Counted from the first letter of the stretch, positions 24,043 to 33,081 are shown. The stretch: 64,000 bases of DNA from Luteibacter jiangsuensis (GCF_030812295.1 NZ_JAUSSK010000003.1:620001-684000), one strand, 5' to 3'. Notes: generated by a model not told the origin, from the letters alone. Numbers and translations: made by a program.

Positions 24043-24933
24043 TCAGTCGCGGAAGCGCTTGGTGAGATCGCCGTAGGCATCGATACGGCGGTCACGCAGG
24101 AACGGCCAGATGCGGCGCACGTGTTCGCTGCGTTCCATGTCGACATCGCAGACCAGCAATTCGCGCCCGTCGGTACCGGCCTGGGCGAGGAACTCACCCT
24201 GCGGGCCGGCGACGAAGCTCGAACCCCAGAACTGGATACCGCTGCCGACGTTGGAGGGATCGGCCTCGTAACCAGTGCGATTGCACGAGAGCAGGGGAAG
24301 ACCGTTGGCGACGGCGTGGCCGCGTTGCACCGTGATCCATGCCTCGCGCTGGCGGGCTTTCTCCTCATCGGAATCGTTCGGATCCCAGCCGATCGCAGTG
24401 GGATAGAACAGCAGGTCGGCACCGGCCAGTGCCATCAGGCGCGCGGCTTCGGGGTACCACTGGTCCCAGCACACGAGCACGCCGAGCTTGCCGACCGAGG
24501 TCTGGATGGGATCGAAACCAAGATCGCCCGGCGTGAAATAGAACTTCTCATAGAACGCCGGATCGTCGGGAATGTGCATCTTGCGGTACTTGCCGGCGAT
24601 CTCGCGCGAGCGGTCGAAGACCACGGCCGTGTTGTGGTACAGGCCGGTGGCGCGCTTCTCGAAGATCGAGGCGACGACCACGAGCTTGAGTTCCTCGGCG
24701 AGCTTGCCGATGCGATCGGTGCCCGGTCCGGGAATGGTCTCGGCGAGATCGAACACCTCGACGCTCTCACGCTGGCAGAAGTACGGGCCGTTGTGCAGTT
24801 CCTGCAACAGCACCAGTTCCGCGCCGGCCTTCGCGGCATCGCGCAGGCCGGACTCGATGGCATCGAGGTTGGCGTCGCGGCTGCCACGATCGGTTTCCTG
24901 GAGGAGGGCGACCTTGAGGGTCTTGCGGGTCAT
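24043..24933 (-). CDS. aguB: N-carbamoylputrescine amidase
   Basis: AguB hydrolyses N-carbamoylputrescine to putrescine, CO2 and ammonia. It is a nitrilase-superfamily enzyme in the cytoplasm with the Glu-Lys-Cys triad: glutamate in LLQELHNGPYF, lysine in GKYRKMHIPDD and cysteine in LGVLVCWDQWYPEAARL. The 296-residue length is typical. It is 43 bases downstream of aguA, and the two complete the agmatine-to-putrescine route used by many bacteria and plants. Confidence 0.95.
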   Translation of the reverse strand: MTRKTLKVALLQETDRGSRDANLDAIESGLRDAAKAGAELVLLQELHNGPYFCQRESVEVFDLAETIPGPGTDRIGKLAEELKLVVVASIFEKRATGLYHNTAVVFDRSREIAGKYRKMHIPDDPAFYEKFYFTPGDLGFDPIQTSVGKLGVLVCWDQWYPEAARLMALAGADLLFYPTAIGWDPNDSDEEKARQREAWITVQRGHAVANGLPLLSCNRTGYEADPSNVGSGIQFWGSSFVAGPQGEFLAQAGTDGRELLVCDVDMERSEHVRRIWPFLRDRRIDAYGDLTKRFRD

Positions 24934-24976
24934 GGACGTCTTTCCTCGCGCGGCACACCGCGCTTGCTTGGGTGGA

Positions 24977-26014
24977 TTACCGGGTGATCGCCGAGGGCAG
25001 CTGCATGGTGATGCAATGCAAGCTGCCGTTCTGCCAGATCAACGGACGGCATGGCACCTGGACCACTTCGCGGCCCGGATGCGCCAGCCCGATGATCCGC
25101 GCCGCCTCGTCATCGACACGGTCGCCATAGGCCGGCACCAGCACGGCGCCATTGACGATCAGGTAGTTCGCGTAGGAAGCCGCGAGGCGGCGGCCTTCAT
25201 CGATGATCGGCCGGGCCCACGGCAACGGATGCAGCGGGTAGGGTTTGTCCTCCAGCGTCCTCAACTCGGCCAGTTCCGAGGCCATCTGGCCCAGTTCCTC
25301 GAAATGCGGATCGCTGTCGTCGTCGCACGCCTGGTACACGATGCCGCCGTCCTCGGAGAAACGCGCCAAGGTATCGATATGGGCGTCGGTGTCGTCGCCT
25401 TCAAGATAGCCATGCTCCAGCCACAGCACGCGATCCGCGTGCAGCGTGGTGGCCAGGGTATCCGTCATCGTCTCGCGGGAAAGGTCGGGATGGCGCTGGT
25501 GCAGGCACTTCCAGGTGGTGAGGATGGTGCCGCGGCCGTCGCTCTCGATGCCGCCACCTTCCAGCGCCCAGTCGATGCGCTTGTGTGGCAGGCCGGCCAG
25601 GACGCCGCGCTCGAGCAGGCCCGAGATCAGCGCGTCGTCCTGCTCCGCACCGAACTTGCCACCCCAGCCGGTGAAGCGGTAGTCGTTGAGCAGCACGCCG
25701 TCCGCGCCGGTGAGCGTGATCGGGCCGGAGTCGCGCAGCCAGGTGTCGTCGTAGGGCAATTCGATGAAGTGCACGCGGGCCATGTCGGCGCCGGCCTTTT
25801 CGATGGCCACCCGGGCGCGTTCGCGCAGGGCGGCATCGGCGACCACGATATGCAACGGCTCGAAACGGGTCACCGCGGTGGCCAGGGCGATGTAGGTGGT
25901 CTCGACGCCGTCCAGGCGGTCGGCCCAGTCGGTGCCCGCGTGCGGCCACGCGATCAGCACGCCGGCCTGCGGTTCCCATTCGGCGGGCAGGCGGTAGGAA
26001 GAGCGGTCGGTCAT
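24977..26014 (-). CDS. aguA: Agmatine deiminase
   Basis: AguA converts agmatine to N-carbamoylputrescine and ammonia. The 345-residue protein has the porphyromonas-type peptidylarginine deiminase fold, with substrate residues in DDTWLRDSGP, the histidine in EHGYLEGDDTDAHID and the nucleophilic cysteine in NGSLHCITMQLP near the C-terminus. It is followed by aguB. No arginine decarboxylase gene is in the window, so agmatine must come from a distant gene or outside the cell. A REP-like pair lies upstream. Confidence 0.95.
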   Translation of the reverse strand: MTDRSSYRLPAEWEPQAGVLIAWPHAGTDWADRLDGVETTYIALATAVTRFEPLHIVVADAALRERARVAIEKAGADMARVHFIELPYDDTWLRDSGPITLTGADGVLLNDYRFTGWGGKFGAEQDDALISGLLERGVLAGLPHKRIDWALEGGGIESDGRGTILTTWKCLHQRHPDLSRETMTDTLATTLHADRVLWLEHGYLEGDDTDAHIDTLARFSEDGGIVYQACDDDSDPHFEELGQMASELAELRTLEDKPYPLHPLPWARPIIDEGRRLAASYANYLIVNGAVLVPAYGDRVDDEAARIIGLAHPGREVVQVPCRPLIWQNGSLHCITMQLPSAITR

Positions 26015-26073
26015 GGCGAGGACAGGGCAGCGAGGGAAGCCGGCTATTGTAAGGCTTCCCGGTTACCGCTGCC

Positions 26074-26160
26074 TGGTGGGAGCCGACCCTGTCGGCGATC
26101 CCAGCGGCAGCGGGCCACGCTGAGGCAAGCACCTATCGCCGACAGGGTCGGTTCCCACCG
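26074..26160. repeat. REP-like palindromic pair (head-to-head)
   Basis: The unit at 26074-26099 (TGGTGGGAGCCGACC, ending GTCGGCGAT) is mirrored at 26135-26160 with one or two mismatches. The spacer (GCGGCAGCGG, then GGCAAGCACC) resembles that of the element at 19412-19497, so the pair spreads as a unit. Confidence 0.85.
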
Positions 26161-26205
26161 GGCCGTGTCGGCCCTGCCAACCTGCAAGGCCGGCAGGGTT
26201 GTGAG

Positions 26206-26547
26206 CTACTTCGGACTCGCAGGATTGAGGTTGTTGCCCGCCGGGGTGTTGAGCACCGCGTGGATGACGTGGCTGCGCTCGAAATAGACGATATAGCCGG
26301 GATACATCCAGCGGTTGATCACCGGCTGCTTGCGGCTTCCGCCACCGCGGGAGTCCAGCTTGGCGGTGGGCTGGCCGAAGCGGCGTTCCACCTCGGCCAT
26401 GCTCATGCCTTTCTTCGGCAGGTTCATGGCCTGCTCCTGCTGCACGCGCTGCATCAGCAGGGTGTCGCCGGCATGGACGGATGGGGCCAAAGAGGCTGAC
26501 ACGAGCGCCAGCGCGATCGCGGTGAAAACAGGCTTGAAGGTGTTCAT
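26206..26547 (-). CDS. Exported BamE-like small protein
   Basis: The 113-residue product has a signal peptide (cleavage near VHAGD, residue 27) with no lipobox. The mature region has the SmpA/BamE-like pattern: GMSMAEVERRFGQPTAKL, a glycine-rich turn, then WMYPGYIVYFERSHVIHAVL. It is probably periplasmic. True BamE is a lipoprotein of the outer-membrane assembly machine, and this protein lacks the lipid anchor, so it is a distant relative at best. It is divergent from the ABC-F gene. Confidence 0.75.
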   Translation of the reverse strand: MNTFKPVFTAIALALVSASLAPSVHAGDTLLMQRVQQEQAMNLPKKGMSMAEVERRFGQPTAKLDSRGGGSRKQPVINRWMYPGYIVYFERSHVIHAVLNTPAGNNLNPASPK

Positions 26548-26723
26548 GATGGCTCCGTCGCGCTCCCCATGCGGCGCAGGACGCCGTTGTAGCAGATCGC
26601 CCCGGGGTGCGCCATGGGCGGCGCCCGGCGGACTTCGCGCTTGTGTGCTGCGTCGCGTTTCGGCGACGCGGACGGAGCGGGACGGCTATCATGCGCAGTC
26701 GTCTCTCGCCTGCATGCCTATCC

Positions 26724-28613
26724 ATGATCTCGTTCCGCAACCTCGCCCTGCGCCGGGGCAGCCGTACCTTGTTGTCGCAGATGGATCTCACCATCCAGAC
26801 CGGCTGGAGCCTCGGCGTCATCGGCCGCAACGGCTGTGGCAAGTCCACCCTGTTCGCCGCGCTCAAGGGCGAGCTGGAGCCGGAAGTGGGTGACCTGGAC
26901 ATGCCGTCGAAGGTGCGTCTCGCCTCCGTGGCCCAGGAGACTCCCGCCTTGCCCGACCCGGCGATCGAATACGTCCTGGGCGGCGACGTGGAAGTGGCCG
27001 CCGCCCTCAAGGCCGAAGCGGACGCGTTCGCCGCCGAGGACCACGAGGCCGTGGCCGCCGCGCACATGCGCATCGAGGAAGTGAATGGCTACGACGCGCG
27101 TGCCCGCGCCGGCCGGCTCATGCATGGCCTCGGCTTCGCACCCGAAACCCATGAGCGGCCGGTGTCTTCGTTCTCGGGTGGCTGGCGCGTGCGCCTCAAC
27201 CTTGCCCGCGCCCTGATGGCACCGTCCGACCTGCTCCTTCTCGACGAGCCCACCAACCACCTCGACCTCGACGCCGTACTCTGGCTGGAGGAATGGCTGC
27301 GCCGCTATCCGGGCACGCTGCTGATCATCTCCCACGACCGCGAATTCCTCGACGGCGTGATCTCGCACACGATGCACCTGCACGACGGCACCGCCAAGCT
27401 CTATACGGGCAACTACAGTGCTTTCGAACGCCAGCGCGCCGAACATCTGCGCCAGCAGCAGATCGCGCACGAGCGCGAGAAGGCCGAGCGGGCGCACCTG
27501 CAATCCTTCATCGATCGCTTCAAGGCCAAGGCCAGCAAGGCCAAGCAGGCACAGTCGCGCATGAAGCGCCTGGAAAAAATGGCAGGCACCGAGGCGGTGC
27601 GCGCCGAGCGTTCCTTCAGCTTCTCGTTCCCGACGCCCGACCGGCTACCGACCTCGATGCTGCAACTGGATCACGTGGATGCGGGCTACGGGGACCACGT
27701 CGTCCTGCACGACATCGCCTTCGGGCTGGAATCCGGTGACCGTATCGGCCTGCTGGGTCCGAACGGCGCCGGTAAGTCGACGATGGTGAAGTCGCTGGTC
27801 GGTGAACTCGCGCCGCTGGTCGGTGAGCGCGGCATCCACAAGGACACGAAGATCGGCTACTTCGCCCAGCACACGGTCGAAAGCCTGCGTGAAGGTGCGA
27901 GCCCCTTCGACCATCTGCAGGAAAAGGCACCCAATGCCGGCGCGCAGGTGCTGCGCGACTACCTCGGCACCTGGAACTTTCCGGCGGATCGTGCTTTCGA
28001 GCCGGTGGACGCATTCTCCGGTGGAGAACGGGCGCGTCTCGCACTCGCCCTGATTGCGTGGGACAAGCCGAATCTCCTGCTGCTCGACGAACCGACCAAC
28101 CATCTCGACCTCGACATGCGTGAAGCACTCGCCGATGCGCTCGCGGCATTCGATGGCGCGCTGGTGCTGGTCTCGCATGACCGCCACCTTCTCGGCATGG
28201 TTTGCGACGAGTTCTGGCGCGTGGCTGATGGCAAGGTGGAGCCGTTCGACGGCGACCTCGATGACTACGCGAAGTGGCTGCGCAGTCGCGCCACCACACG
28301 CAAGACGGCGGCCGTGGCCTCCGCGCCGGCCGACGCGCCCGTGCAGGAGTCGGCGAAGGAGAAGCGCAAGCTCAGTGCCGAGGACCGCGAGAAGGAAAAG
28401 CCGTTACGCGCGCGGGTGAAGAAGATCGAGGCGTTGATCGAAAGCATGGACAAGGAACTCGGCATGATCGAAGGCAGGTTGGCCGATCCGGCCGTGTATG
28501 GCGGCCCAACGGCCGAACTGATGAAGCTCGGCCAGCGCCAGACCGAGCTGCGTGGCGATAAGGAAACGCTCGAAGCGGAATGGCTCGAACTGCTCGAACA
28601 GATCGAGGCATGA
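26724..28613 (+). CDS. ABC-F ribosome-associated ATPase (YheS-like)
   Basis: The 629-residue cytoplasmic protein has two ABC ATPase domains and no membrane helices. Walker A motifs are GRNGCGKST and GPNGAGKST, signature motifs are SSFSGGW and DAFSGGE, and both Walker B regions read LLLLDEPTNHLDLD. The linker (AHLQSFIDRFKAKASKAKQAQSRMKRLEKM) is the ABC-F tRNA-interaction motif region, and a C-terminal coiled coil lies at about 545-629. The end of domain two, FDGDLDDYAKWL, is typical of YheS. Such factors act on the ribosome's tRNA sites. The ATG at 26724 has no strong ribosome-binding site. The stop overlaps the next start (ATGA). Confidence 0.9.
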   Translation: MISFRNLALRRGSRTLLSQMDLTIQTGWSLGVIGRNGCGKSTLFAALKGELEPEVGDLDMPSKVRLASVAQETPALPDPAIEYVLGGDVEVAAALKAEADAFAAEDHEAVAAAHMRIEEVNGYDARARAGRLMHGLGFAPETHERPVSSFSGGWRVRLNLARALMAPSDLLLLDEPTNHLDLDAVLWLEEWLRRYPGTLLIISHDREFLDGVISHTMHLHDGTAKLYTGNYSAFERQRAEHLRQQQIAHEREKAERAHLQSFIDRFKAKASKAKQAQSRMKRLEKMAGTEAVRAERSFSFSFPTPDRLPTSMLQLDHVDAGYGDHVVLHDIAFGLESGDRIGLLGPNGAGKSTMVKSLVGELAPLVGERGIHKDTKIGYFAQHTVESLREGASPFDHLQEKAPNAGAQVLRDYLGTWNFPADRAFEPVDAFSGGERARLALALIAWDKPNLLLLDEPTNHLDLDMREALADALAAFDGALVLVSHDRHLLGMVCDEFWRVADGKVEPFDGDLDDYAKWLRSRATTRKTAAVASAPADAPVQESAKEKRKLSAEDREKEKPLRARVKKIEALIESMDKELGMIEGRLADPAVYGGPTAELMKLGQRQTELRGDKETLEAEWLELLEQIEA

Positions 28614-29632
28614 GTATGAGCGCCGTCCTCCATGTACTGTTGCCGGGACGCGACAAGGTTGGCGGCGTTCCTCCTTTCGCGAGTTGGCTGGCACGCGGAA
28701 CGACGTTGCCAGCGGCGGTGCCGGGCTACCTCGTCGCACTATCGGAACACTTCCGCTGGCCGCACGGCCCATTGCCCGCGGCCGCCCTGATCCGCCAGTC
28801 GGTGGCTGGCGACGCCGGTGGCGCCCTGTGGCTGTCTGCCGATCCCGCGTGGGTGCAGCCGGAACTCAACGGCGCCCGCCTGCTAGCCTGCGGCAACCTC
28901 GGCTTGAGCGTGGAGGATTCGAAGAGCCTGGTCGACGCGCTTGCCGAAACCTTCGAGGCGGAGGGAATGAGCCTCCTGGTCGGCGATGCGCAACACTGGC
29001 AGCTGCGCCTGCCGAGCTACGTCGAGGTGCCTTCCTTTCCCGAGCCGGAGGATGCGCTTGGCGCCGATCTCTTCGAGCAGTTGCCCAAGGGCGAGGAAGG
29101 CCGTCGCTGGCGCGCCTTGATCAACGAAGCGCAAGTGGTCTTGCACAACCACCCGGTGAACCGCACGCGTGTGGCGCAGGGCTTGCCTCCCGTAAACAGC
29201 GTATGGCTGTGGGGTCCCGGTGCGCTTCCCGAGTGGGTCGAATGCGGCTTGACGCGCATCTACAGTGACGATCTGCTCGCCTGGGCCCTGGCCCACCGCG
29301 CGAACGTGGACGTCCAGTCGCGCACGATGTTCGCCCCCTCGGCTCACGTAGAAGCCGCTCGAGCAGGAGCCGCCCATACAGGAGTCGCCCCTGTGGGAGC
29401 CGCTTCAGCGGCGAAGGGTGCTCGCGGCAACCCAGCCATCGCCGCTGAAGCGGCTCCCACATACAGCCTGCTCGACTTGCAGGACATCCAGCCGACCGAT
29501 TTCGAGCGCGACTGGTGGCCCGCGATCGAGGCGCATCTCACGGCAGGCACCGAGATTCGCCTCGCCTTCGCCGATGGCGTGCGCATGGTGTTACGCAAGA
29601 GCCACCGCCTTCGTTTCTGGCGCAAGGCATGA
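28610..29632 (+). CDS. rpfE: RpfE-like protein with a REP element inside the gene
   Basis: The 340-residue protein resembles the Xanthomonas protein named RpfE, encoded next to recJ, with conserved segments such as RQSVAGDAGGALWLSADPAWVQPELNG, RRWRALINEAQVVLHNHPVN and NSVWLWGPGALPEW (each only partly aligned from memory). Its biochemical role is unknown; rpf genes were found through extracellular-enzyme and virulence regulation. Residues about 245-284 are alanine-rich and come from a REP-like palindrome inserted in frame between the normal domain and the C-terminal YSLLDLQDIQPTDFERDWWP. The start overlaps the ABC-F stop and the end overlaps recJ. Confidence 0.72.
   Translation: MSMSAVLHVLLPGRDKVGGVPPFASWLARGTTLPAAVPGYLVALSEHFRWPHGPLPAAALIRQSVAGDAGGALWLSADPAWVQPELNGARLLACGNLGLSVEDSKSLVDALAETFEAEGMSLLVGDAQHWQLRLPSYVEVPSFPEPEDALGADLFEQLPKGEEGRRWRALINEAQVVLHNHPVNRTRVAQGLPPVNSVWLWGPGALPEWVECGLTRIYSDDLLAWALAHRANVDVQSRTMFAPSAHVEAARAGAAHTGVAPVGAASAAKGARGNPAIAAEAAPTYSLLDLQDIQPTDFERDWWPAIEAHLTAGTEIRLAFADGVRMVLRKSHRLRFWRKA
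29392..29461. repeat. REP-like palindromic pair inside the rpfE coding sequence
   Basis: A unit starting TGTGGGAGCCGCTTCAGCGG is mirrored at 29439-29461. It is the same family as the intergenic units (shared GTGGGAGCCG), with CTTCAGCGGC in place of ACCTTGTCGG. Two partial copies lie just upstream at 29346-29390 (GAAGCCGCTCGAGCAGGAGC and CAGGAGTCGCCCC). The insert keeps the reading frame and encodes an Ala-rich segment. Confidence 0.8.
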
Positions 29633-31341
29633 CCGCGAGGGCTTGGCGCCAGCGCACCGTCGTCGCCGCGCCGAGCGGCTGGCCAACTCACGTCCACCCG
29701 GTGATCCAGCGCATCTATGCCGCACGTGGCGTATGCACGCCGGACGGTGCCGAGCATCGACTGGCGCGGATGCTGTCGCCCAACCTGCTCGGTGGCATGG
29801 ATCATGCCGTTGCCTTGCTCATGCGCGCCATCGCCGAGGACAAGCGCATCGTCATCGCCGGCGACTACGACTGCGACGGTGCCACCGGCACGGCGGTGGC
29901 CGAACGCGGTCTCCGCCTGCTCGGAGCGCGCCATGTGAGCCACGTGGTGCCGAATCGCTTCGTGCACGGCTACGGCCTGAGTGAAGCGCTGGTGGCGTCG
30001 CTCGACCCGACACCCGATGTCATCGTGACCGTCGACAACGGCGTGGCCAGCGTCACCGGCGTGGCCGCGGCGCGCGCGCGCGGTATCGCGGTGGTGATCA
30101 CCGATCACCACCTGCCGGGCGACACGCTGCCCGAAGCCGACGCCATGGTGAATCCCAACCTCGCCGGTGACGGTTTTCCGAGCAAGGCGCTCGCGGGCGT
30201 CGGCGTCATGTTCTATCTGCTGTTGGGCATCCGCGCTTCCATGCGTGACGCAGGCCATTTTCCCAACGGCGAGCCGGATCTGAGCGTGCTGCTGGATCTG
30301 GTCGCGCTCGGTACCGTGGCCGATCTCGTGCCGCTGGATTTCAACAACCGCGTCCTGGTCGACGCGGGCCTGAAGCGCATGCGCGCAGGCAAGGCGTGTG
30401 CGGGTATCACGGCGCTCATCGAAGCCAGCGGACGCTCGCTGGCGACCGTGGGAGCGACCGACCTGGCCTTCGCCATCGGCCCGCGACTCAACGCCGCCGG
30501 TCGCCTCGAAGACATGTCGCTGGGTGTCGCCTGCCTGATCACCGACGATCCCGGCATCGCAAGGCGCTACGCCGAACAACTTTCAGCGATCAACCAGGAG
30601 CGCCGCGAGATGCAGGCGGGGATGGTCGAGGAAGCCGAGACCATGGTCGCGCGGGCGGCGCACGTGGATGCCGTGGGTGTCGCCCTGTTCGACCCTGGCT
30701 GGCACGCGGGCATTGTCGGCCTGGTGGCGTCCAAGTTGAAGGAGAAGCTGCATCGTCCCGTGCTCGCCTTCGCACCCGCGGGCGACGCTACGAATGAGCT
30801 TCGGGGCTCGGCCCGCTCCATTCCCGGCTTTCACATTCGCGACGCCCTGGCCGAAATCGACGCGAAACATCCCGGACTGATCCTTCGTTTCGGCGGGCAC
30901 GCGATGGCTGCCGGCCTGAGCTTGCAGGCCCGTGACTTCGAGCGTTTCGCCGCCGCCTTCGACGCGACGGCGCGCGCGCACCTGGATGACGAGCGGCTGC
31001 AAGCCCTCGTCCATACCGACGGCGAACTCGATTACCGCGACCATACCCTCGATCTCGCGAAGCAGCTGCGCCATGCCGGGCCATGGGGGCAGGGCTTTCC
31101 GCCACCCCTCTTCGAGGCGCGTGTCGAATGCGCCTCGTGGAAGCCGATGGGTGGCCGCCACCTTCGCTTGCAATTGCGCCACGAACAGGGCGGAGCGCCG
31201 CTCGATGCCGTGATGTTCAACTGCTACGACGGAACGCCGCCACCGGCGCGCATGCGCGTGGCCTACGAGCTTTCCGTCAACGACTGGCAGGGCAGGGAAA
31301 GCCTTCGGCTGTTGTTGACGCACATGGAAGCCATCGGCTGA
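29629..31341 (+). CDS. recJ: Single-stranded-DNA-specific exonuclease RecJ
   Basis: RecJ degrades single-stranded DNA 5' to 3' in recombination (RecF pathway) and mismatch and base-excision repair. The 570-residue protein has the DHH-domain motifs IAGDYDCDGATGT, VTVDNGV, VITDHHLPG and LVALGTVADLVPL with metal-binding Asp and His residues, then DHHA1 with RFGGHAMAAGLSL and an OB-like C-terminal domain. The length matches the family. The start overlaps the rpfE stop (ATGA) and the stop shares a base with the next ATG (TGATG), so the three genes are coupled. Confidence 0.96.
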   Translation: MTARAWRQRTVVAAPSGWPTHVHPVIQRIYAARGVCTPDGAEHRLARMLSPNLLGGMDHAVALLMRAIAEDKRIVIAGDYDCDGATGTAVAERGLRLLGARHVSHVVPNRFVHGYGLSEALVASLDPTPDVIVTVDNGVASVTGVAAARARGIAVVITDHHLPGDTLPEADAMVNPNLAGDGFPSKALAGVGVMFYLLLGIRASMRDAGHFPNGEPDLSVLLDLVALGTVADLVPLDFNNRVLVDAGLKRMRAGKACAGITALIEASGRSLATVGATDLAFAIGPRLNAAGRLEDMSLGVACLITDDPGIARRYAEQLSAINQERREMQAGMVEEAETMVARAAHVDAVGVALFDPGWHAGIVGLVASKLKEKLHRPVLAFAPAGDATNELRGSARSIPGFHIRDALAEIDAKHPGLILRFGGHAMAAGLSLQARDFERFAAAFDATARAHLDDERLQALVHTDGELDYRDHTLDLAKQLRHAGPWGQGFPPPLFEARVECASWKPMGGRHLRLQLRHEQGGAPLDAVMFNCYDGTPPPARMRVAYELSVNDWQGRESLRLLLTHMEAIG

Positions 31342-32315
31342 TGCGCTCCAACGCACTCACCGCCGTGGCGATCGCGCTGCTCTCGGCGCTGTTCTTCACG
31401 CTGACCTATGTCCTGAATCGTGCCGTCGTCAGTGGCGGTGGCCATTGGCAGTGGGCGGTGATCCTCCGCTACATCGTCACGTTGCCGTTGCTGGCCGCCG
31501 TGTTGCCGTTTCAGGGCGGGCTGGGCAACCTGCCTCACGAATTGCGTTCGCATGCGCGGACATGGCTCGGCTGGAGCACGGTCGGCTTCGTGTTCTTCGG
31601 TGTGCCGCTGACCTGGGCGGCAAGCAGTGGTCCGTCGTGGCTCGTCGCGGGCAGCTTCCAGGTGACCGTCCTCGCTGGCCCGTTGATGGCTCCCTTCATT
31701 TATCGCGACGAGCGTGCGCGCTGGCATGGGGGCGCGCTGGCGATCGGTGCACTGATCGTGATCGGCGTGATGCTCCTGCAGTTCGGTCATGCGCACGGTG
31801 CGCTGGACGCCTCCGCGTGGCTGGCGGTGGGCGCGGTGGTCTTCGCCGCCTTCGCTTACCCACTAGGCAACCGGAAGATCCTGCTTCACCTGGAGCGCAG
31901 CGGCACGAAACTCGGGGCGGTGCAGCGTGTGTTCGGGATGACCCTGGCGAGCTGGCCGCTATGGCTCGTGTTGTTCGTCCTGACCGGGATGACCATCGGA
32001 CCGCCGACGCTGCGCGAAGTGCTGCTGGCGAGTGGCGTGGCCTTGTCGTCGGGCGTGATTGCCACCGTGTTGTTCTTCCACGCCACGGAGCGGGTCGGCC
32101 GGCAACCGACGGCCCTGGCCGCCGTCGAGGCGATGCAGGCGGCTGAATTGTTGTTTGCCACCGCGATTGGTGCGGTTTTCCTCGGCGAAGCGATTCCTGG
32201 CGCCCTGGCCGCGACGGGAGCCATCGCCATCATCGTCGGTATCGGCCTGTTCGCATGGGTCAGTGGAAAGGAGGCCGCGCCAGTCGACGATCGCGATACA
32301 GGGCGCGGCGCTTGA
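31341..32315 (+). CDS. EamA/EmrE-superfamily membrane transporter
   Basis: This 324-residue integral membrane protein has ten predicted helices in two repeats, as in drug/metabolite transporters. The pattern (start ALTAVAIALLSALFFTLTYVLNRAV, later LAAVEAMQAAELLFATAIGAVFLGE) matches the group often annotated as multidrug-resistance efflux transporters. The substrate is unknown. The ATG overlaps the recJ stop, so it is translationally coupled to recJ, with no obvious functional link. Confidence 0.8.
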   Translation: MRSNALTAVAIALLSALFFTLTYVLNRAVVSGGGHWQWAVILRYIVTLPLLAAVLPFQGGLGNLPHELRSHARTWLGWSTVGFVFFGVPLTWAASSGPSWLVAGSFQVTVLAGPLMAPFIYRDERARWHGGALAIGALIVIGVMLLQFGHAHGALDASAWLAVGAVVFAAFAYPLGNRKILLHLERSGTKLGAVQRVFGMTLASWPLWLVLFVLTGMTIGPPTLREVLLASGVALSSGVIATVLFFHATERVGRQPTALAAVEAMQAAELLFATAIGAVFLGEAIPGALAATGAIAIIVGIGLFAWVSGKEAAPVDDRDTGRGA

Positions 32316-32368
32316 CGCCGAGGTAACGGATACGGCGTAGGCTGGGGTGTCCTCACGGAGACCTGGCC

Positions 32369-32824
32369 ATGAAAACCGTCGTTCTCGCCTTGCTGCTTGG
32401 CCTGCCCGCGATCGCGGCCGCCACACCTCCGCCCGGCACCCACGGCCAGCCCGCGCCGGCCCCCGACCCGATGAAGCGCTTCGTCTGGCGCGACGAGGCG
32501 GCGGGGTACACCTTCGTCGCACCACCGCGCTGGGCTGGCAAGGTGCGAGCCGTGCCGCTGGAGTCGGCGGAACTGGCGCAGTCGGGTGCGACCAGTGGCG
32601 TCTGCTTCATGGCGGGATCGAAAACCCTGCTGGTCTTGCTCGCCACGGACGAGAGTCGGATGCAGGCGTTGACCGCAGCGGGAGGTTCCGAGTTATCGCG
32701 GCACGGCGAGCGCGTGGTGGCGGTCAAGATGGTGGAGGATGGGGGCGAACTGGCGTTGACGAACGAGGAACTCGCGTCGGCGGTGCAGTGGGATGGCGGG
32801 GCGAGCGGAAGCATCGCTCGCTGA
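32369..32824 (+). CDS. Exported protein of unknown function
   Basis: The 151-residue product has a signal peptide (cleavage near AAATP, residue 19) and a proline-rich linker before a compact domain (RFVWRDEAAGYTFVAPPRWAGKV, then later VLLATDESRMQAL). The single cysteine (GVCFM) argues against disulfides. It follows the transporter gene by 53 bases and may be cotranscribed. I do not recognise the family. Confidence 0.65.
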   Translation: MKTVVLALLLGLPAIAAATPPPGTHGQPAPAPDPMKRFVWRDEAAGYTFVAPPRWAGKVRAVPLESAELAQSGATSGVCFMAGSKTLLVLLATDESRMQALTAAGGSELSRHGERVVAVKMVEDGGELALTNEELASAVQWDGGASGSIAR

Positions 32825-32864
32825 CCCACTTCCCTTGCTGGCCTGGTTCAGTGACAGCCGCTCT

Positions 32865-32947
32865 TGTGGGAGCCGACGTGTCGGCGATGGGTGCTCTCCG
32901 AAACCTCGCCCGCTGCCGCGGGATCGCCGACAAGGTCGGCTCCCACC
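32865..32947. repeat. REP-like palindromic pair (head-to-head)
   Basis: The unit at 32865-32890 (TGTGGGAGCCGAC, GTCGGCGAT) is mirrored at 32922-32947 with a spacer that again contains CGCTGCCGCGGG, the complement of the spacer found in other pairs. Confidence 0.85.
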
Positions 32948-32998
32948 AGGGTGCCGGATTTCGATAGGCTGCCGCCCGATCTAGTCATACTTAAAACA

Positions 32999-33030
32999 TA
33001 TCGAATCGGAGCTTTCGCTGTATCGATTCG
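32999..33030 (+). promoter_or_regulatory. Candidate operator ahead of the MFS transporter
   Basis: Two near-identical 10-mers, TATCGAATCG and TATCGATTCG, lie 22 bases apart (two helical turns). Their inner parts TCGAATC and GATTCGA also form an inverted repeat. The sequence sits in an AT-rich island between the REP pair and the transporter gene. A LysR-type regulator, possibly the product of the convergent gene downstream, is a reasonable binder, but this is inferred. Confidence 0.4.
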
Positions 33031-33081
33031 ACTCAATTCAGGGATTAGCCTTTTCGTATGGCTCATTCCCTGGAGGTTCCC

